Source: JAFAXD01 sp963760435 (lineage in GTDB: Bacteria; Pseudomonadota; Alphaproteobacteria; Rhizobiales; Xanthobacteraceae). Taken from it: a stretch of DNA of 64,000 nt. Of this stretch, positions 29,168 to 37,470 are shown one piece after another; positions within the stretch are counted from its first letter, which is position 1; the number at the start of each line of letters is the position of its first letter. The stretch is taken from NCBI GenBank assembly GCA_963760435.1, contig CAVXDE010000041.1, positions 53,010-117,009 on the forward strand. Direction: 5' to 3'. The position numbers were made by a program, and so were the translations under genes. The notes under the pieces were generated by a model. It was not told where the DNA came from. It was given only the letters and a program-made list of their open reading frames with translations, and did no database searches.

Positions 29168-29928
29168 TTCTTTCGGCCGACCGCGTGAATGACTTGCTTG
29201 CTTTCGCCGCAGCCGGAACAGGATCCCGGCTCGCGCTGGAACGAATCCGTCACCGCGAGCGTCGCAGTGATCAGCTGCACCTGCTGGCGCCATTTCAAGC
29301 CGAGCCGGTCTTGGATGCAGGCGTCGCAATAAGCGGCCGAGCCGGCCTGCACGATGAAGTCTTTGACGCGTTCGGGCACCGTTCCGCCGGACGACGTTTC
29401 TGACTTGGGTACCTCGACAACCGATAGCCGAGCGGGTTGGCCCAGTTCGACGACCGGATCTGTCGTCGCGGGCGCGCGGCGGGCCTCGCGCAGTTCGGTT
29501 GTCAGATAGCCGATGACGATCGCGGCGGCGATGAAGATCAGCAGCCCGACCAGTTCGACCGGGTTGGCGACGTAGAAGCTGAAGATCGGATCGTAAAAGA
29601 AGAACGACGCGCCGAAGGCGCTGATGAAGGCAGTCGCGATGCCCTCGAGAAATCCCCAGAGCAAGGTCGCGGCCAGGACTGGGACGAAATAGATCGCCAG
29701 GGTGTGGCGCAAGTCCACGATGCCCGTCAGGGCGGCGATGGCGAGCGTCGTCGCGGCGACGAACCCCAGCGCCAACAGGATATGAATGCCGAACGCACGC
29801 GCCTCGTCCGCTCGGACGCGCTCCAGCACGCCCATCATGGCGCGAGACGTCAGGCTGATCGCCTCCTGCCGCTGCTCCGAGCTCATTGGCAACCTTGCTG
29901 GCCTCCGGGCGTTGCTCGCCCGCTTCAT
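29164..29928 (-). CDS. DUF4118 (KdpD-like membrane) protein with Cys-rich tail
   Basis: The 254-residue protein has four hydrophobic helices at about residues 45-145 (FGIHILLALGFVAATTLAIA, TLAIYFVPVLAATLLWGF, ATAFISAFGASFFFYDPIF, ELVGLLIFIAAAIVIGYLT), which is the DUF4118 sensor module of KdpD. No histidine kinase follows. The C-terminal ~60 residues contain YCDACIQDRLGLKW and GSCSGCGES, a possible two-CxxC zinc site. This module arrangement is unusual and its role is unknown. A second possible start is at 29886. Confidence 0.75.
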   Translation of the reverse strand: MKRASNARRPARLPMSSEQRQEAISLTSRAMMGVLERVRADEARAFGIHILLALGFVAATTLAIAALTGIVDLRHTLAIYFVPVLAATLLWGFLEGIATAFISAFGASFFFYDPIFSFYVANPVELVGLLIFIAAAIVIGYLTTELREARRAPATTDPVVELGQPARLSVVEVPKSETSSGGTVPERVKDFIVQAGSAAYCDACIQDRLGLKWRQQVQLITATLAVTDSFQREPGSCSGCGESKQVIHAVGRKN

Positions 29929-30085
29929 TAAGGAATTTTAATGTAGGGACCTTGAGGTCCGATTCCTAGCCGGCACCGGTATGGTGGCAACCCGACCACT
30001 TGGGAACGGGGCCTAACTGCGCTACATATTAGGCTACGCACAGACTCAGCCGGACCAGAATTCCGGCCGAACACAGGATAGACCG

Positions 30086-30424
30086 ATGAGCATCGAGCAA
30101 TTCATTGAAAACGAGGTCAAATCCAACGACGTGGTGCTGTTCATGAAAGGCACGCCGCAATTTCCCATGTGCGGCTTTTCCGGCCAGGTCGTGCAGATCC
30201 TCGATTATCTCGGCGTACCCTTCAAAGGGCTCAACGTGCTCGAGTCCGACGAACTGCGCCAGGGCATCAAGGCCTTTTCCAACTGGCCGACCATTCCGCA
30301 GCTCTACGTGAAGGGCGAATTCGTCGGCGGCTGCGACATCATCCGCGAGATGTTCCAGGCGAATGAGCTGCAGCAGGTGTTCAAGGACAATGGCGTGCCG
30401 GTCAAGGAAGACGCGGCCGCCTGA
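30086..30424 (+). CDS. grxD: monothiol glutaredoxin, Grx4 family
   Basis: The 112-residue protein has the Grx4-type active site CGFS in KGTPQFPMCGFSGQVVQIL, followed by WPTIPQLYVKGEFVGGCDI, which holds the glutathione-binding TIP/GGCD elements. Monothiol glutaredoxins carry and transfer 2Fe-2S clusters and pair with BolA proteins; a bolA-type gene lies upstream at 23337. The length and start are normal. Confidence 0.97.
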   Translation: MSIEQFIENEVKSNDVVLFMKGTPQFPMCGFSGQVVQILDYLGVPFKGLNVLESDELRQGIKAFSNWPTIPQLYVKGEFVGGCDIIREMFQANELQQVFKDNGVPVKEDAAA

Positions 30425-30442
30425 CCTTGCAGCGATAAGGAT

Positions 30443-30463
30443 GGGCACGGCGCGACCGTGCCC
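30443..30463. terminator. hairpin between convergent grxD and rpsD
   Basis: GGGCACGG (30443-30450) and CCGTGCCC (30456-30463) form an eight-base stem with a five-base loop, between the ends of two convergent genes. There is no clear T tract, so it may be a bidirectional or factor-dependent terminator. Confidence 0.55.
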
Positions 30464-30477
30464 TCCAAATCATCGCC

Positions 30478-31095
30478 TCAGCGCGAGTAATATTCCACCA
30501 CCAGATGCGGCTCCATCTGGACGGGGTAGGGCACGTCGCCAAACCCTGGGATCCGCGCGAGCTTCGCGGTCATCTTCGAATGATCGGCCTCGATGTAGTC
30601 GGGCACGTCGCGCTCGGGCAGGCCGGTTGCTTCCAGCACCAACGCGAGTTGGCGTGACTTATCCTTGACCTCGACGGTTTCGCCGACCTTGAGGCGATAG
30701 CTCGGGATCGTGACCCGGCGGCCGTTCACCTTGATATGGCCGTGATTGATGAACTGGCGCGCGGCAAAGACCGTCGGCACGAACTTGGCGCGGTAGACCA
30801 CGGTATCCAGCCGGCGTTCCAAAAGTCCGATCAGATGCGCGCCGGAATCGCCTTTCAGGCGGATCGCTTCCTCGTAGATGCCGCGGAACTGGCGCTCGGA
30901 AATGTTGGCGTAATAGCCCTTGAGCTTCTGCTTCGCCCGCAGCTGCACGCCATAGTCGGAGAGCTTGCCCTTGCGGCGCTGGCCGTGCTGGCCCGGACCG
31001 TATTCGCGGCGGTTCACGGGGCTCTTCGGGCGGCCCCAGATATTCTGGCCCATACGGCGATCGATCTTGTACTTCGCCTCACTGCGCTTCGTCAT
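30478..31095 (-). CDS. rpsD: 30S ribosomal protein S4
   Basis: S4 is a primary 16S rRNA-binding protein that nucleates the 30S body and, in many bacteria, regulates translation of its own operon. The 205-residue sequence starts MTKRSEAKYKIDRRMGQNIW and holds YGPGQHGQRRKGKLSDYG, the S4 RNA-binding domain (LERRLDTVVYRAKFVPTVFA, GHIKVNGRRVTIPSY) and a C-terminal ending VEYYSR. It is a single gene here, not in the alpha operon, as usual for rhizobia. Confidence 0.98.
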   Translation of the reverse strand: MTKRSEAKYKIDRRMGQNIWGRPKSPVNRREYGPGQHGQRRKGKLSDYGVQLRAKQKLKGYYANISERQFRGIYEEAIRLKGDSGAHLIGLLERRLDTVVYRAKFVPTVFAARQFINHGHIKVNGRRVTIPSYRLKVGETVEVKDKSRQLALVLEATGLPERDVPDYIEADHSKMTAKLARIPGFGDVPYPVQMEPHLVVEYYSR

Positions 31096-31212
31096 CGCGT
31101 CCTCAGTTGCTGTCGATAGGAATGTCGAGGAAACGCGCCCTCCTGTGCCCGGGTCTCACCCCTGGGCCGACAGGCACGGACCTAGCGAGGGCCGCACCAC
31201 GGGTCGCGAAAT

Positions 31213-31232
31213 GCCCGCGGATTTCCGCGGGC
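31213..31232 (-). terminator. hairpin downstream of murI
   Basis: GCCCGCGG (31213-31220) and CCGCGGGC (31225-31232) pair around ATTT, 31 bases beyond the murI stop. It can end the rpe-purB-murI transcript, or act in the rpsD leader, since rpsD starts about 120 bp further on in the same direction. There is only a weak T run after the stem. Confidence 0.4.
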
Positions 31233-31262
31233 CGCGCCTTCTAGGGGCAAACCGGGCCCAAG

Positions 31263-32084
31263 TCAAACCGCGCCGATCGGCAGATCCGCAGCCAATCCGA
31301 ACTGGTTGAGCGCTTTGGCGAGTGCCGGCGGGGGAGCGCGCCCGGATGTGAAAATGGCCCGGCCGGGTGCGGCGCGGACCGAGCCGGGCTTGCCGATAAG
31401 GTCGATCACACGCCGCGCAATCGCCGGGGCCGGGTCAATCCAGGCCACGGGCCAGGGCGCGAGCCGCTCGAGTGAAGCGAGCAGGAGGGGGAAATGCGTG
31501 CAGGCGAGCGCAACCGTGTCGGTGCGCCGGCCATCCTGGTCGACAAAACAGGGCGCTAATTCGGTCGCGATCGCCGCATCCTCAACCGCTTCCCCGCGTA
31601 GCGCCGCCTCGGCAATGCCGGCGAGTTGCGCGGAACCGACCAGGGTCACGTCGCAGCCTTGGCCGAAGTCGCGGATCAGCGCCTTCGTGTATTCGCGCTT
31701 CACCGTCGCCAGTGTGCCGAGCACCGAGACCCGCTTGCTCTTCGAGCCCGCGCAGGCGGGCTTGATCGCCGGCACGGTGCCGACGAACGGCACGCGGTAG
31801 CGCTCGCGCAGGTGCGGCAGCACGATCGTGGACGCCGTGTTGCAGGCAATGACCACGAGGTCCGGCGCGTGCGCGTCGATCAGCGTTCCCATCAGCGGGA
31901 CGACGCGGCCGATCAGCTTTGGTTCTTCATGCGCGCCGTAGGGAAAGAAGGCGTCATCGGCCACGAACGTGACCACCGCATCCGGCCGTGCGCGCACGAT
32001 CTCGCGCAGCACCGTGAGACCGCCCAGCCCGGAGTCGAACACCAGGATGCGCGGGGACGCGGCTATCAGCTGAGGCGCGTCCAT
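31263..32084 (-). CDS. murI: glutamate racemase
   Basis: MurI makes D-glutamate for peptidoglycan. From the ATG at 32084 the protein has 273 residues. ILVFDSGLGGLTVLREI opens the fold, and the two catalytic cysteines lie in VVIACNTASTIVLP and TVALACTHFPLLL. YGAHEEPKL and AIKPACAGSKSKRVSVLGT are also typical. The ATG shares one base with the purB stop, so the two are translationally coupled; longer upstream starts overlap purB and are rejected. Confidence 0.95.
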   Translation of the reverse strand: MDAPQLIAASPRILVFDSGLGGLTVLREIVRARPDAVVTFVADDAFFPYGAHEEPKLIGRVVPLMGTLIDAHAPDLVVIACNTASTIVLPHLRERYRVPFVGTVPAIKPACAGSKSKRVSVLGTLATVKREYTKALIRDFGQGCDVTLVGSAQLAGIAEAALRGEAVEDAAIATELAPCFVDQDGRRTDTVALACTHFPLLLASLERLAPWPVAWIDPAPAIARRVIDLIGKPGSVRAAPGRAIFTSGRAPPPALAKALNQFGLAADLPIGAV

Positions 32085-33391
32085 CAATCCACGCCAAAAA
32101 CCCGGTCGTAGATCGTGTCGACGTGCTTGAGGTGATAGGCCACGTCGAACAGGTCTTCGAGTTCCTTCGGCTCGAGCGCTTTCGCCACCTTTGGGTCGCC
32201 TTTGAGCAACGTGAGGAAATCGCCTTCGCCGCGCCACGCCTTCATGGCCGCTGTTTGAACGCTGCGATAAGCGTCCTCGCGCGAGACGCCTTTTTGCGTC
32301 AGCGCCAGCAGCACGCGCTGCGAATGCACGAGCCCGCCCAGGCGATCGAGATTGCGGTGCATGTTCTGCGGATAGATCACGAGCTTGTCGATCACGCTGG
32401 CAAGTCGCGCCAGTGCGAAATCGAGGGCGATCGTCGCGTCCGGGCCGATCACGCGCTCCACCGAGGAGTGGGAGATGTCGCGCTCATGCCAGAGCGCCAC
32501 ATCCTCCAGCGCCGGCAGCGCGTAGCCGCGCACCAGCCGGGCGAGGCCGGTGAGGTTCTCGCTCAGCACCGGGTTGCGCTTGTGCGGCATCGCCGACGAG
32601 CCCTTCTGGCCTTCGGAGAAGAACTCCTCGGCTTCCAGCACCTCGGTGCGCTGCAGGTGGCGGATCTCGGTCGCCAGCCGCTCGATCGAAGAGGCGACGA
32701 CGGCAAGCGTTGCGAAATACATGGCGTGGCGATCGCGCGGGATGATCTGCGTCGACACCGGCTCGACCGTGAGGCCCATGGCCTGCGCCACATGCGCCTC
32801 GATGCGCGGATCGATTTGCGCAAACGTTCCCACCGCGCCGGAGATCGCGCAGGTCGCAACTTCGGCACGCGCGCGCTCCATGCGCTCGCGTGCGCGGGAG
32901 AATTCCGCATAGGCGACGGCGAGCTTCACGCCGAACGTGGTCGGCTCGGCGTGGATGCCGTGCGAGCGGCCGATGGTCGGCGTGAGCTTGTGCTCCTGGG
33001 CGCGGCGCTTGAGCGCCGCCAGCACGTCGTCGATGTCGCGGATCAACAAGTCGGAGGCGCGCACCAGCTGCACATTGAAGCAGGTGTCGAGCACGTCGGA
33101 CGACGTCATGCCCTGGTGCACGAAGCGCGCTTGCGGTCCGATCAACTCGGCGAGATGGGTGAGGAACGCAACGACGTCGTGCTTGACCTCGCGTTCGATC
33201 GCGTCGATGCGGGCGATGTCGAATGTCGCCGCGTTGCCCTTGGCCCAGATCGTCTCGGCCGCATCCTTGGGGATCATGCCGAGCTCGGCCATTGCGTCGG
33301 CGGCATGCGCCTCGATCTCGAACCAGATGCGGTAGCGGGTTTGCGGATCCCAGATCGCCACCATCTGCGGCCGGCTGTAGCGCGGGATCAT
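32084..33391 (-). CDS. purB: adenylosuccinate lyase
   Basis: PurB acts twice in purine synthesis, splitting SAICAR and adenylosuccinate to release fumarate. The 435-residue protein starts MIPRYSRPQMVAIWDPQTRY and carries HEVKHDV-like IEREVKHDVVAFLTHL, MTSSDVLDTCFNVQL, GRSHGIHAEPTTFG and the superfamily signature GSSAMPHKRNPVLSENL, with the catalytic Ser in the flexible loop. It begins directly after the rpe stop and touches murI, giving a three-gene operon. Confidence 0.97.
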   Translation of the reverse strand: MIPRYSRPQMVAIWDPQTRYRIWFEIEAHAADAMAELGMIPKDAAETIWAKGNAATFDIARIDAIEREVKHDVVAFLTHLAELIGPQARFVHQGMTSSDVLDTCFNVQLVRASDLLIRDIDDVLAALKRRAQEHKLTPTIGRSHGIHAEPTTFGVKLAVAYAEFSRARERMERARAEVATCAISGAVGTFAQIDPRIEAHVAQAMGLTVEPVSTQIIPRDRHAMYFATLAVVASSIERLATEIRHLQRTEVLEAEEFFSEGQKGSSAMPHKRNPVLSENLTGLARLVRGYALPALEDVALWHERDISHSSVERVIGPDATIALDFALARLASVIDKLVIYPQNMHRNLDRLGGLVHSQRVLLALTQKGVSREDAYRSVQTAAMKAWRGEGDFLTLLKGDPKVAKALEPKELEDLFDVAYHLKHVDTIYDRVFGVD

Positions 33392-34078
33392 TTAGGCTGC
33401 CTCTCCGCGGGCCATCGCGGCCGCGCCACGGATTGCTGCGATATTGGCCCGATAGGCATCGGGGTTATGGCCGCGGAATACGGCCGAGCCGGCGACCAGC
33501 ACATTGGCGCCGGCGCGCACTATCGCCGGCGCAGTCTCCGGCGTAATCCCGCCATCGACCTCGATATCGATGTCGCGCCCGCTCGCCATGGCGCGCAGCC
33601 GCGCGACCTTTTCTACGGCCATCGGAATGAAGGATTGTCCGCCAAACCCTGGATTGACCGACATCACCAGGATCAGATCGACGAGATCGATGACATTGGC
33701 GAGGTGCTCGACGGGCGTGCCGGGGTTGAGACTGACGCCCGCCTTCTTGCCCAGCGCGCGGATTGCCTGCAGTGAGCGATGGATGTGCGGACCCGCCTCC
33801 ACATGCACCGTGATGTGGTCGGCGCCCGCCTTCGCAAACGCTTCGAGGTAGGGGTCGCACGGCGCGATCATCAGGTGCACATCGAGAGGCTTGCGGGTGT
33901 GTGGGCGCAGCGCCTTCACCACATCCGGGCCGATGGTGATGTTGGGCACGAAATGGCCGTCCATCACGTCCACATGAATCCAGTCGGCGCCGGCCTGATC
34001 GACCGCGCGCACCTCCGCGCCGAGCTGCGCGAAATCCGCAGACAGGATGGAAGGGGCAATGAGGAGCGGCCGGATCAT
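33392..34078 (-). CDS. rpe: ribulose-phosphate 3-epimerase
   Basis: Rpe interconverts ribulose-5-phosphate and xylulose-5-phosphate in the pentose phosphate pathway and Calvin cycle. The 228-residue TIM barrel shows IAPSILSADFAQLG, WIHVDVMDGHFVPNITIGP, LDVHLMIAPCDPYLEAFAKA, VMSVNPGFGGQSFIP and IEVDGGITPETA, with the catalytic aspartates and metal-binding histidines in place. It is the first gene of the rpe-purB-murI run and ends with TAA immediately before the purB ATG. Confidence 0.97.
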   Translation of the reverse strand: MIRPLLIAPSILSADFAQLGAEVRAVDQAGADWIHVDVMDGHFVPNITIGPDVVKALRPHTRKPLDVHLMIAPCDPYLEAFAKAGADHITVHVEAGPHIHRSLQAIRALGKKAGVSLNPGTPVEHLANVIDLVDLILVMSVNPGFGGQSFIPMAVEKVARLRAMASGRDIDIEVDGGITPETAPAIVRAGANVLVAGSAVFRGHNPDAYRANIAAIRGAAAMARGEAA

Positions 34079-34209
34079 CGATTCCTCTGGTGAACGGCTC
34101 GCCTATCACGCGACACGCTGACGGGCAACGCGTGGCTTCGGCGAAGCAAATTCTCGCCACGCCTTCTATATAAGCGGTTACTCGCCGTTTCTTTTTCCGA
34201 AGGACCCCT

Positions 34210-35460
34210 ATGGCTCGCACGGATGCGCTGGTGCTGGGTGCCGGCATCGTCGGCACGTCGATCGCGCTGCATCTCGTCAAGCGCGGGCTCTCCGTGGCGC
34301 TCGTCGACCGCGCCGGAGCCGGCGAAGGCACGTCGTTCGGCAATGCCGGCATTATCGAAGGCAACACGATTTTTCCCCAGGCTTTTCCGAGCCGCCTCGA
34401 CGCGCTGCTCCGCATTGCGCTCAAGCAAGCGCCGGAAGCCAACTATCACCTCGGTTTTCTGCCGCAGGTCGCGCCTTGGCTCGCTTCGTTCCATGCCTGG
34501 TCGCGGCCGCAGCGGCTCATTGAGACCGCGCATGTGATGCGGCCGTTCTTTGCCCGGGCGGTCGCCGAGCACGAGGCATTGGTCGCGGAATCCGGCGCCG
34601 GCGGGCTGGTGCGTCAGACCGGCTGGCTCAAGCTGTTCCGCCAGGACCGCTCATTCGCCGCGACCGCGCGTGAGCGCGAGCTTGCGGCAACGTTCGGGAT
34701 TCCGACCCGTGTGCTCGACATGGACGAAGCACGCGCGCTCGAGCCGTCGCTCGCGCCAGTGTTCCGGCGCGCGATCTTCCTGCCCGACGTGATGTCCGTC
34801 TCCAACCCACTGGCGCTGACGCGCGCCTATGCGCGGCGTTTCGAAACGCTCGGCGGTGTCACGCTGACCGGCGATGCCCACAGCTTGCGCCGGGACGGCG
34901 AGCGCTGGCGCGTGGCGGCCGAGGAGGGGATCGTCGAGGCTTCACACGCCGTCGTTGCGCTCGGCCCGTGGTCGCCGGATTTGCTGGGGCCGCTCGGCAT
35001 CCGCCTGCCGCTTGGGATCAAGCGCGGCTATCACCGGCATTTCCGGGCGCGCGGCAATGCGGCCCTGGCGCGGCCGGTGCTCGACGCCGACAGCGGCTAT
35101 TGCATCACGCCGATGCAGCAAGGGATCCGCCTCACCACCGGGGCCGAGTTCGCCGCGCGTGATGCGGCGCCGACACCGGTGCAGTTCGACCGGTTGATGC
35201 CGGCCGCGCGGGAGCTCTTTCCGTTGGGCGATCCGATCGAGCCCACGCCCTGGCTGGGCGCGCGGCCCTGTTTTGCCGACTCGCGACCGGTGATCGGTCG
35301 CGCACCGGGCAAGCCCGGGCTGTGGCTCGCTTACGGGCATGGGCACTGGGGGCTCACGCTCGGCCCCGCCACCGGCCGCCTGGTCGCCGAGCTGATCACA
35401 CACGCTGACCCGTTCTGCGATCCGACCCCGTTTCGTGCCGAGAGATTCAACAGCCACTAG
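34210..35460 (+). CDS. FAD-dependent D-amino-acid dehydrogenase-like oxidoreductase (DadA family)
   Basis: The 416-residue protein has an N-terminal dinucleotide-binding fold (ALVLGAGIVGTSIALHLVKR, with GAGIVG) and a DAO-type C-terminal FAD segment (GLWLAYGHGHWGLTLGPATG). GEGTSFGNAGII and SVSNPLALTRAYARRFETLG resemble DadA. It should oxidise D-amino acids or related amines and pass electrons to the membrane; the substrate is not determined. Its stop overlaps by four bases that of the convergent P1 peptidase. Confidence 0.88.
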   Translation: MARTDALVLGAGIVGTSIALHLVKRGLSVALVDRAGAGEGTSFGNAGIIEGNTIFPQAFPSRLDALLRIALKQAPEANYHLGFLPQVAPWLASFHAWSRPQRLIETAHVMRPFFARAVAEHEALVAESGAGGLVRQTGWLKLFRQDRSFAATARERELAATFGIPTRVLDMDEARALEPSLAPVFRRAIFLPDVMSVSNPLALTRAYARRFETLGGVTLTGDAHSLRRDGERWRVAAEEGIVEASHAVVALGPWSPDLLGPLGIRLPLGIKRGYHRHFRARGNAALARPVLDADSGYCITPMQQGIRLTTGAEFAARDAAPTPVQFDRLMPAARELFPLGDPIEPTPWLGARPCFADSRPVIGRAPGKPGLWLAYGHGHWGLTLGPATGRLVAELITHADPFCDPTPFRAERFNSH

Positions 35461-36446
35461 CCGAATTTGTCGCGCCAGCTCGGCAGCGCGCCGGGGAAGG
35501 GCAGGGCCGTCGCCTCGTAGACGCCGCGGGCCACGGCGCGCGCCACCACATTGGCCGCGACCGCGCCGAGCCGCATGAACGCAAACGTCGGTTCTTCCAA
35601 TGGCTTGGCGCCGGTTGCTGCAGCAAACACGACGTCGCCGTCGAGCGGCGTGTGCACTGGGTAGCCCGCGCGGGACAACCCGTCCTGCGCCATCACGGCG
35701 AGTCGCTTGACTTGCGACTTGGTCAGCTGCGCATCGGTTGCGACCGCAATCAATGCCGTGCTCACCCGGAACGCGCCTTTGGTGCGTGGCTGCAGCGCGT
35801 CCGGCGGGATCGGCGAGGGGAAGCCCAACCCACCGAACTCGCCATCCTGTTCATAGGGTGCCGCCCAGAACCACGGACCGTCACCGACCACAACGCTCCC
35901 TGCGGCATTGGTCGCCGCTACCGCGCCGACCGTGAAACCATCGGCGGTCACCGCTGAGGCTGATCCAATGCCGCCTTTGAGATTGACCGTGGTCGCCCCT
36001 GTCCCAGCGCCGACGCTGCCGAGCGCGAACGCCTCGCCCGCGTTCGCCGCCGCCGTATAGGCGAGCTCGCGATAGGGCGGATAGCGGCCCCAATCCTTGT
36101 CGCCGCCGTTGAGCAGGTCGAACAGGATGGCGCCGGGCACGATCGGCACGCGCGCGGTGCCGACCTGATAGCCGCGGCCCTGCTCGCGCAGGAACGCCTG
36201 CACGCCGCTCGGTGCGTCGAGGCCAAAGGCCGAGCCGCCTGAAAGCGTGATTGCGTCGATGCGCTGCACCGACATTTGCGGGTCGAGCAGATCGGTCTCG
36301 CGCGTGCCCGGGCCGCCCCCGCGCACGTCGATCGAGCCGATGGCCGGTTCGTCGAACAGAATGACTGTAACCCCGGTGGCAAGCCGCGCATCCTGCGCGT
36401 GGCCGACCCGGACACCGGGCACGTCGCTGATCAGATTGCGCGCCAT
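35457..36446 (-). CDS. P1-family (DmpA-type) aminopeptidase
   Basis: This 329-residue protein belongs to the self-cleaving P1/DmpA N-terminal nucleophile hydrolases. It shows VPGVRVGHAQDARLATGVTV, GGGPGTRETDLLDP, AITLSGGSAFGLDAPSGV and the cleavage region NLKGGIGSAS, in which the chain is cut before the nucleophile Ser. Members release N-terminal amino acids or beta-amino acids from peptides or amides. The actual substrate is unknown. It starts about 146 bp from the ccdA gene, which faces the other way. Confidence 0.9.
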   Translation of the reverse strand: MARNLISDVPGVRVGHAQDARLATGVTVILFDEPAIGSIDVRGGGPGTRETDLLDPQMSVQRIDAITLSGGSAFGLDAPSGVQAFLREQGRGYQVGTARVPIVPGAILFDLLNGGDKDWGRYPPYRELAYTAAANAGEAFALGSVGAGTGATTVNLKGGIGSASAVTADGFTVGAVAATNAAGSVVVGDGPWFWAAPYEQDGEFGGLGFPSPIPPDALQPRTKGAFRVSTALIAVATDAQLTKSQVKRLAVMAQDGLSRAGYPVHTPLDGDVVFAAATGAKPLEEPTFAFMRLGAVAANVVARAVARGVYEATALPFPGALPSWRDKFG

Positions 36447-36591
36447 GCAAGCCCTCCACCAAGTTCAGAAACCGAGCTTATTTCACCAATATGGTCAACG
36501 CGCTTACGCGCAATGCTCAACTTCATTCACAACTTGAAGCAGGGCCGTTGTGCACCTTGCGCGCCCGGTTGCTCTCGCGCATGAAGGCCAC

Positions 36592-37326
36592 ATGGCCGCT
36601 GATGTCTCCTTCCTGGCCGCATTCGTCGCGGGGATCTTAAGTTTTCTGTCACCGTGCGTGCTGCCGCTGGTGCCGCCCTATCTCGTGTATCTCGCCGGCA
36701 CGTCGCTCGAGCGACTGGCCGATGCTGAGCCGCAGCCGCTGGTGTGGCGCGACACGCTGCTGGCTTCGCTCCTGTTCGTCGCCGGTTTCTCCACCGTGTT
36801 CGTTGCCTTCGGGGCGAGCGCCAGCGCCATCGGGGCGCTGGTGCTGCGCTTCTCGCCCCAGCTCGCGATCCTCGCCGGTATCGCCATCATCATCATGGGC
36901 CTGCATTTTCTCGGCGCGACGCGCATCGCCGTGCTGATGCAGGAAAAGCGCGCCGCGATCCCGAAGCCGGCAGGCCTCTGGGGCGCCTACGTGATGGGGC
37001 TTGCCTTTGCGTTTGGCTGGACGCCCTGCATCGGCCCGGTGCTGGCCGCGATCCTGGCCGTCGCGGCTTCCAAGGAGACCGTCGCCAAGGGCGCGGGCCT
37101 GCTCGCGGTCTACTCGGCCGGCCTTGGGCTGCCGTTCCTGATCGCCGCGACCGCGGTCGAGCCGGCCATGGCGGCGATGGCGCGCTTTCGCCGCCACCTC
37201 ATGGTGGTGGAAAAGGTGATGGGTGGCCTGCTGGTGCTCACCGGCATCGCGTTCCTGGCCGGCTGGGTCAGCAATGTGGGGTTCTGGCTGCTGGAATGGT
37301 TTCCGGCATTGGGAAAGATTGGGTGA
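36592..37326 (+). CDS. ccdA: cytochrome c biogenesis protein CcdA (DsbD transmembrane family)
   Basis: CcdA carries reducing power across the inner membrane to periplasmic thioredoxins for cytochrome c maturation. The 244-residue protein has six hydrophobic helices and the two conserved membrane cysteines in FLSPCVLPLVPPYLVYLAG and FGWTPCIGPVLAAILAV. The ATG at 36592, behind AAGG, is preferred over a GTG at 36550. No thioredoxin domain is attached. The octaheme cytochrome in this window would need such a system. Confidence 0.92.
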   Translation: MAADVSFLAAFVAGILSFLSPCVLPLVPPYLVYLAGTSLERLADAEPQPLVWRDTLLASLLFVAGFSTVFVAFGASASAIGALVLRFSPQLAILAGIAIIIMGLHFLGATRIAVLMQEKRAAIPKPAGLWGAYVMGLAFAFGWTPCIGPVLAAILAVAASKETVAKGAGLLAVYSAGLGLPFLIAATAVEPAMAAMARFRRHLMVVEKVMGGLLVLTGIAFLAGWVSNVGFWLLEWFPALGKIG

Positions 37327-37470
37327 GAGGCGGGCCGTATCCCGGACGCGATGCAGCGTGAAACGCTGCATCTCAGATCCGGGATCGCCAAAAGCGCCGG
37401 ACCGTGTGACGGTCCCGGGTCAGCAGCGCACCGCTGCGCGCTGCGCTGCGCCTTGGACACGAGGTTCGCT

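Noticed and set aside
31096..31262. Riboswitch or S4 leader element before rpsD
   Set aside because: Only one simple hairpin is visible; nothing resembling a known leader structure could be supported.
32123..33775. Long open frame on the plus strand opposite purB and rpe (and similar ones opposite livK, trmJ, murI, livM and livG)
   Set aside because: High GC keeps antisense frames open. Their translations are His/Arg/Asp-rich without domains, while the opposite strand encodes well-known proteins.
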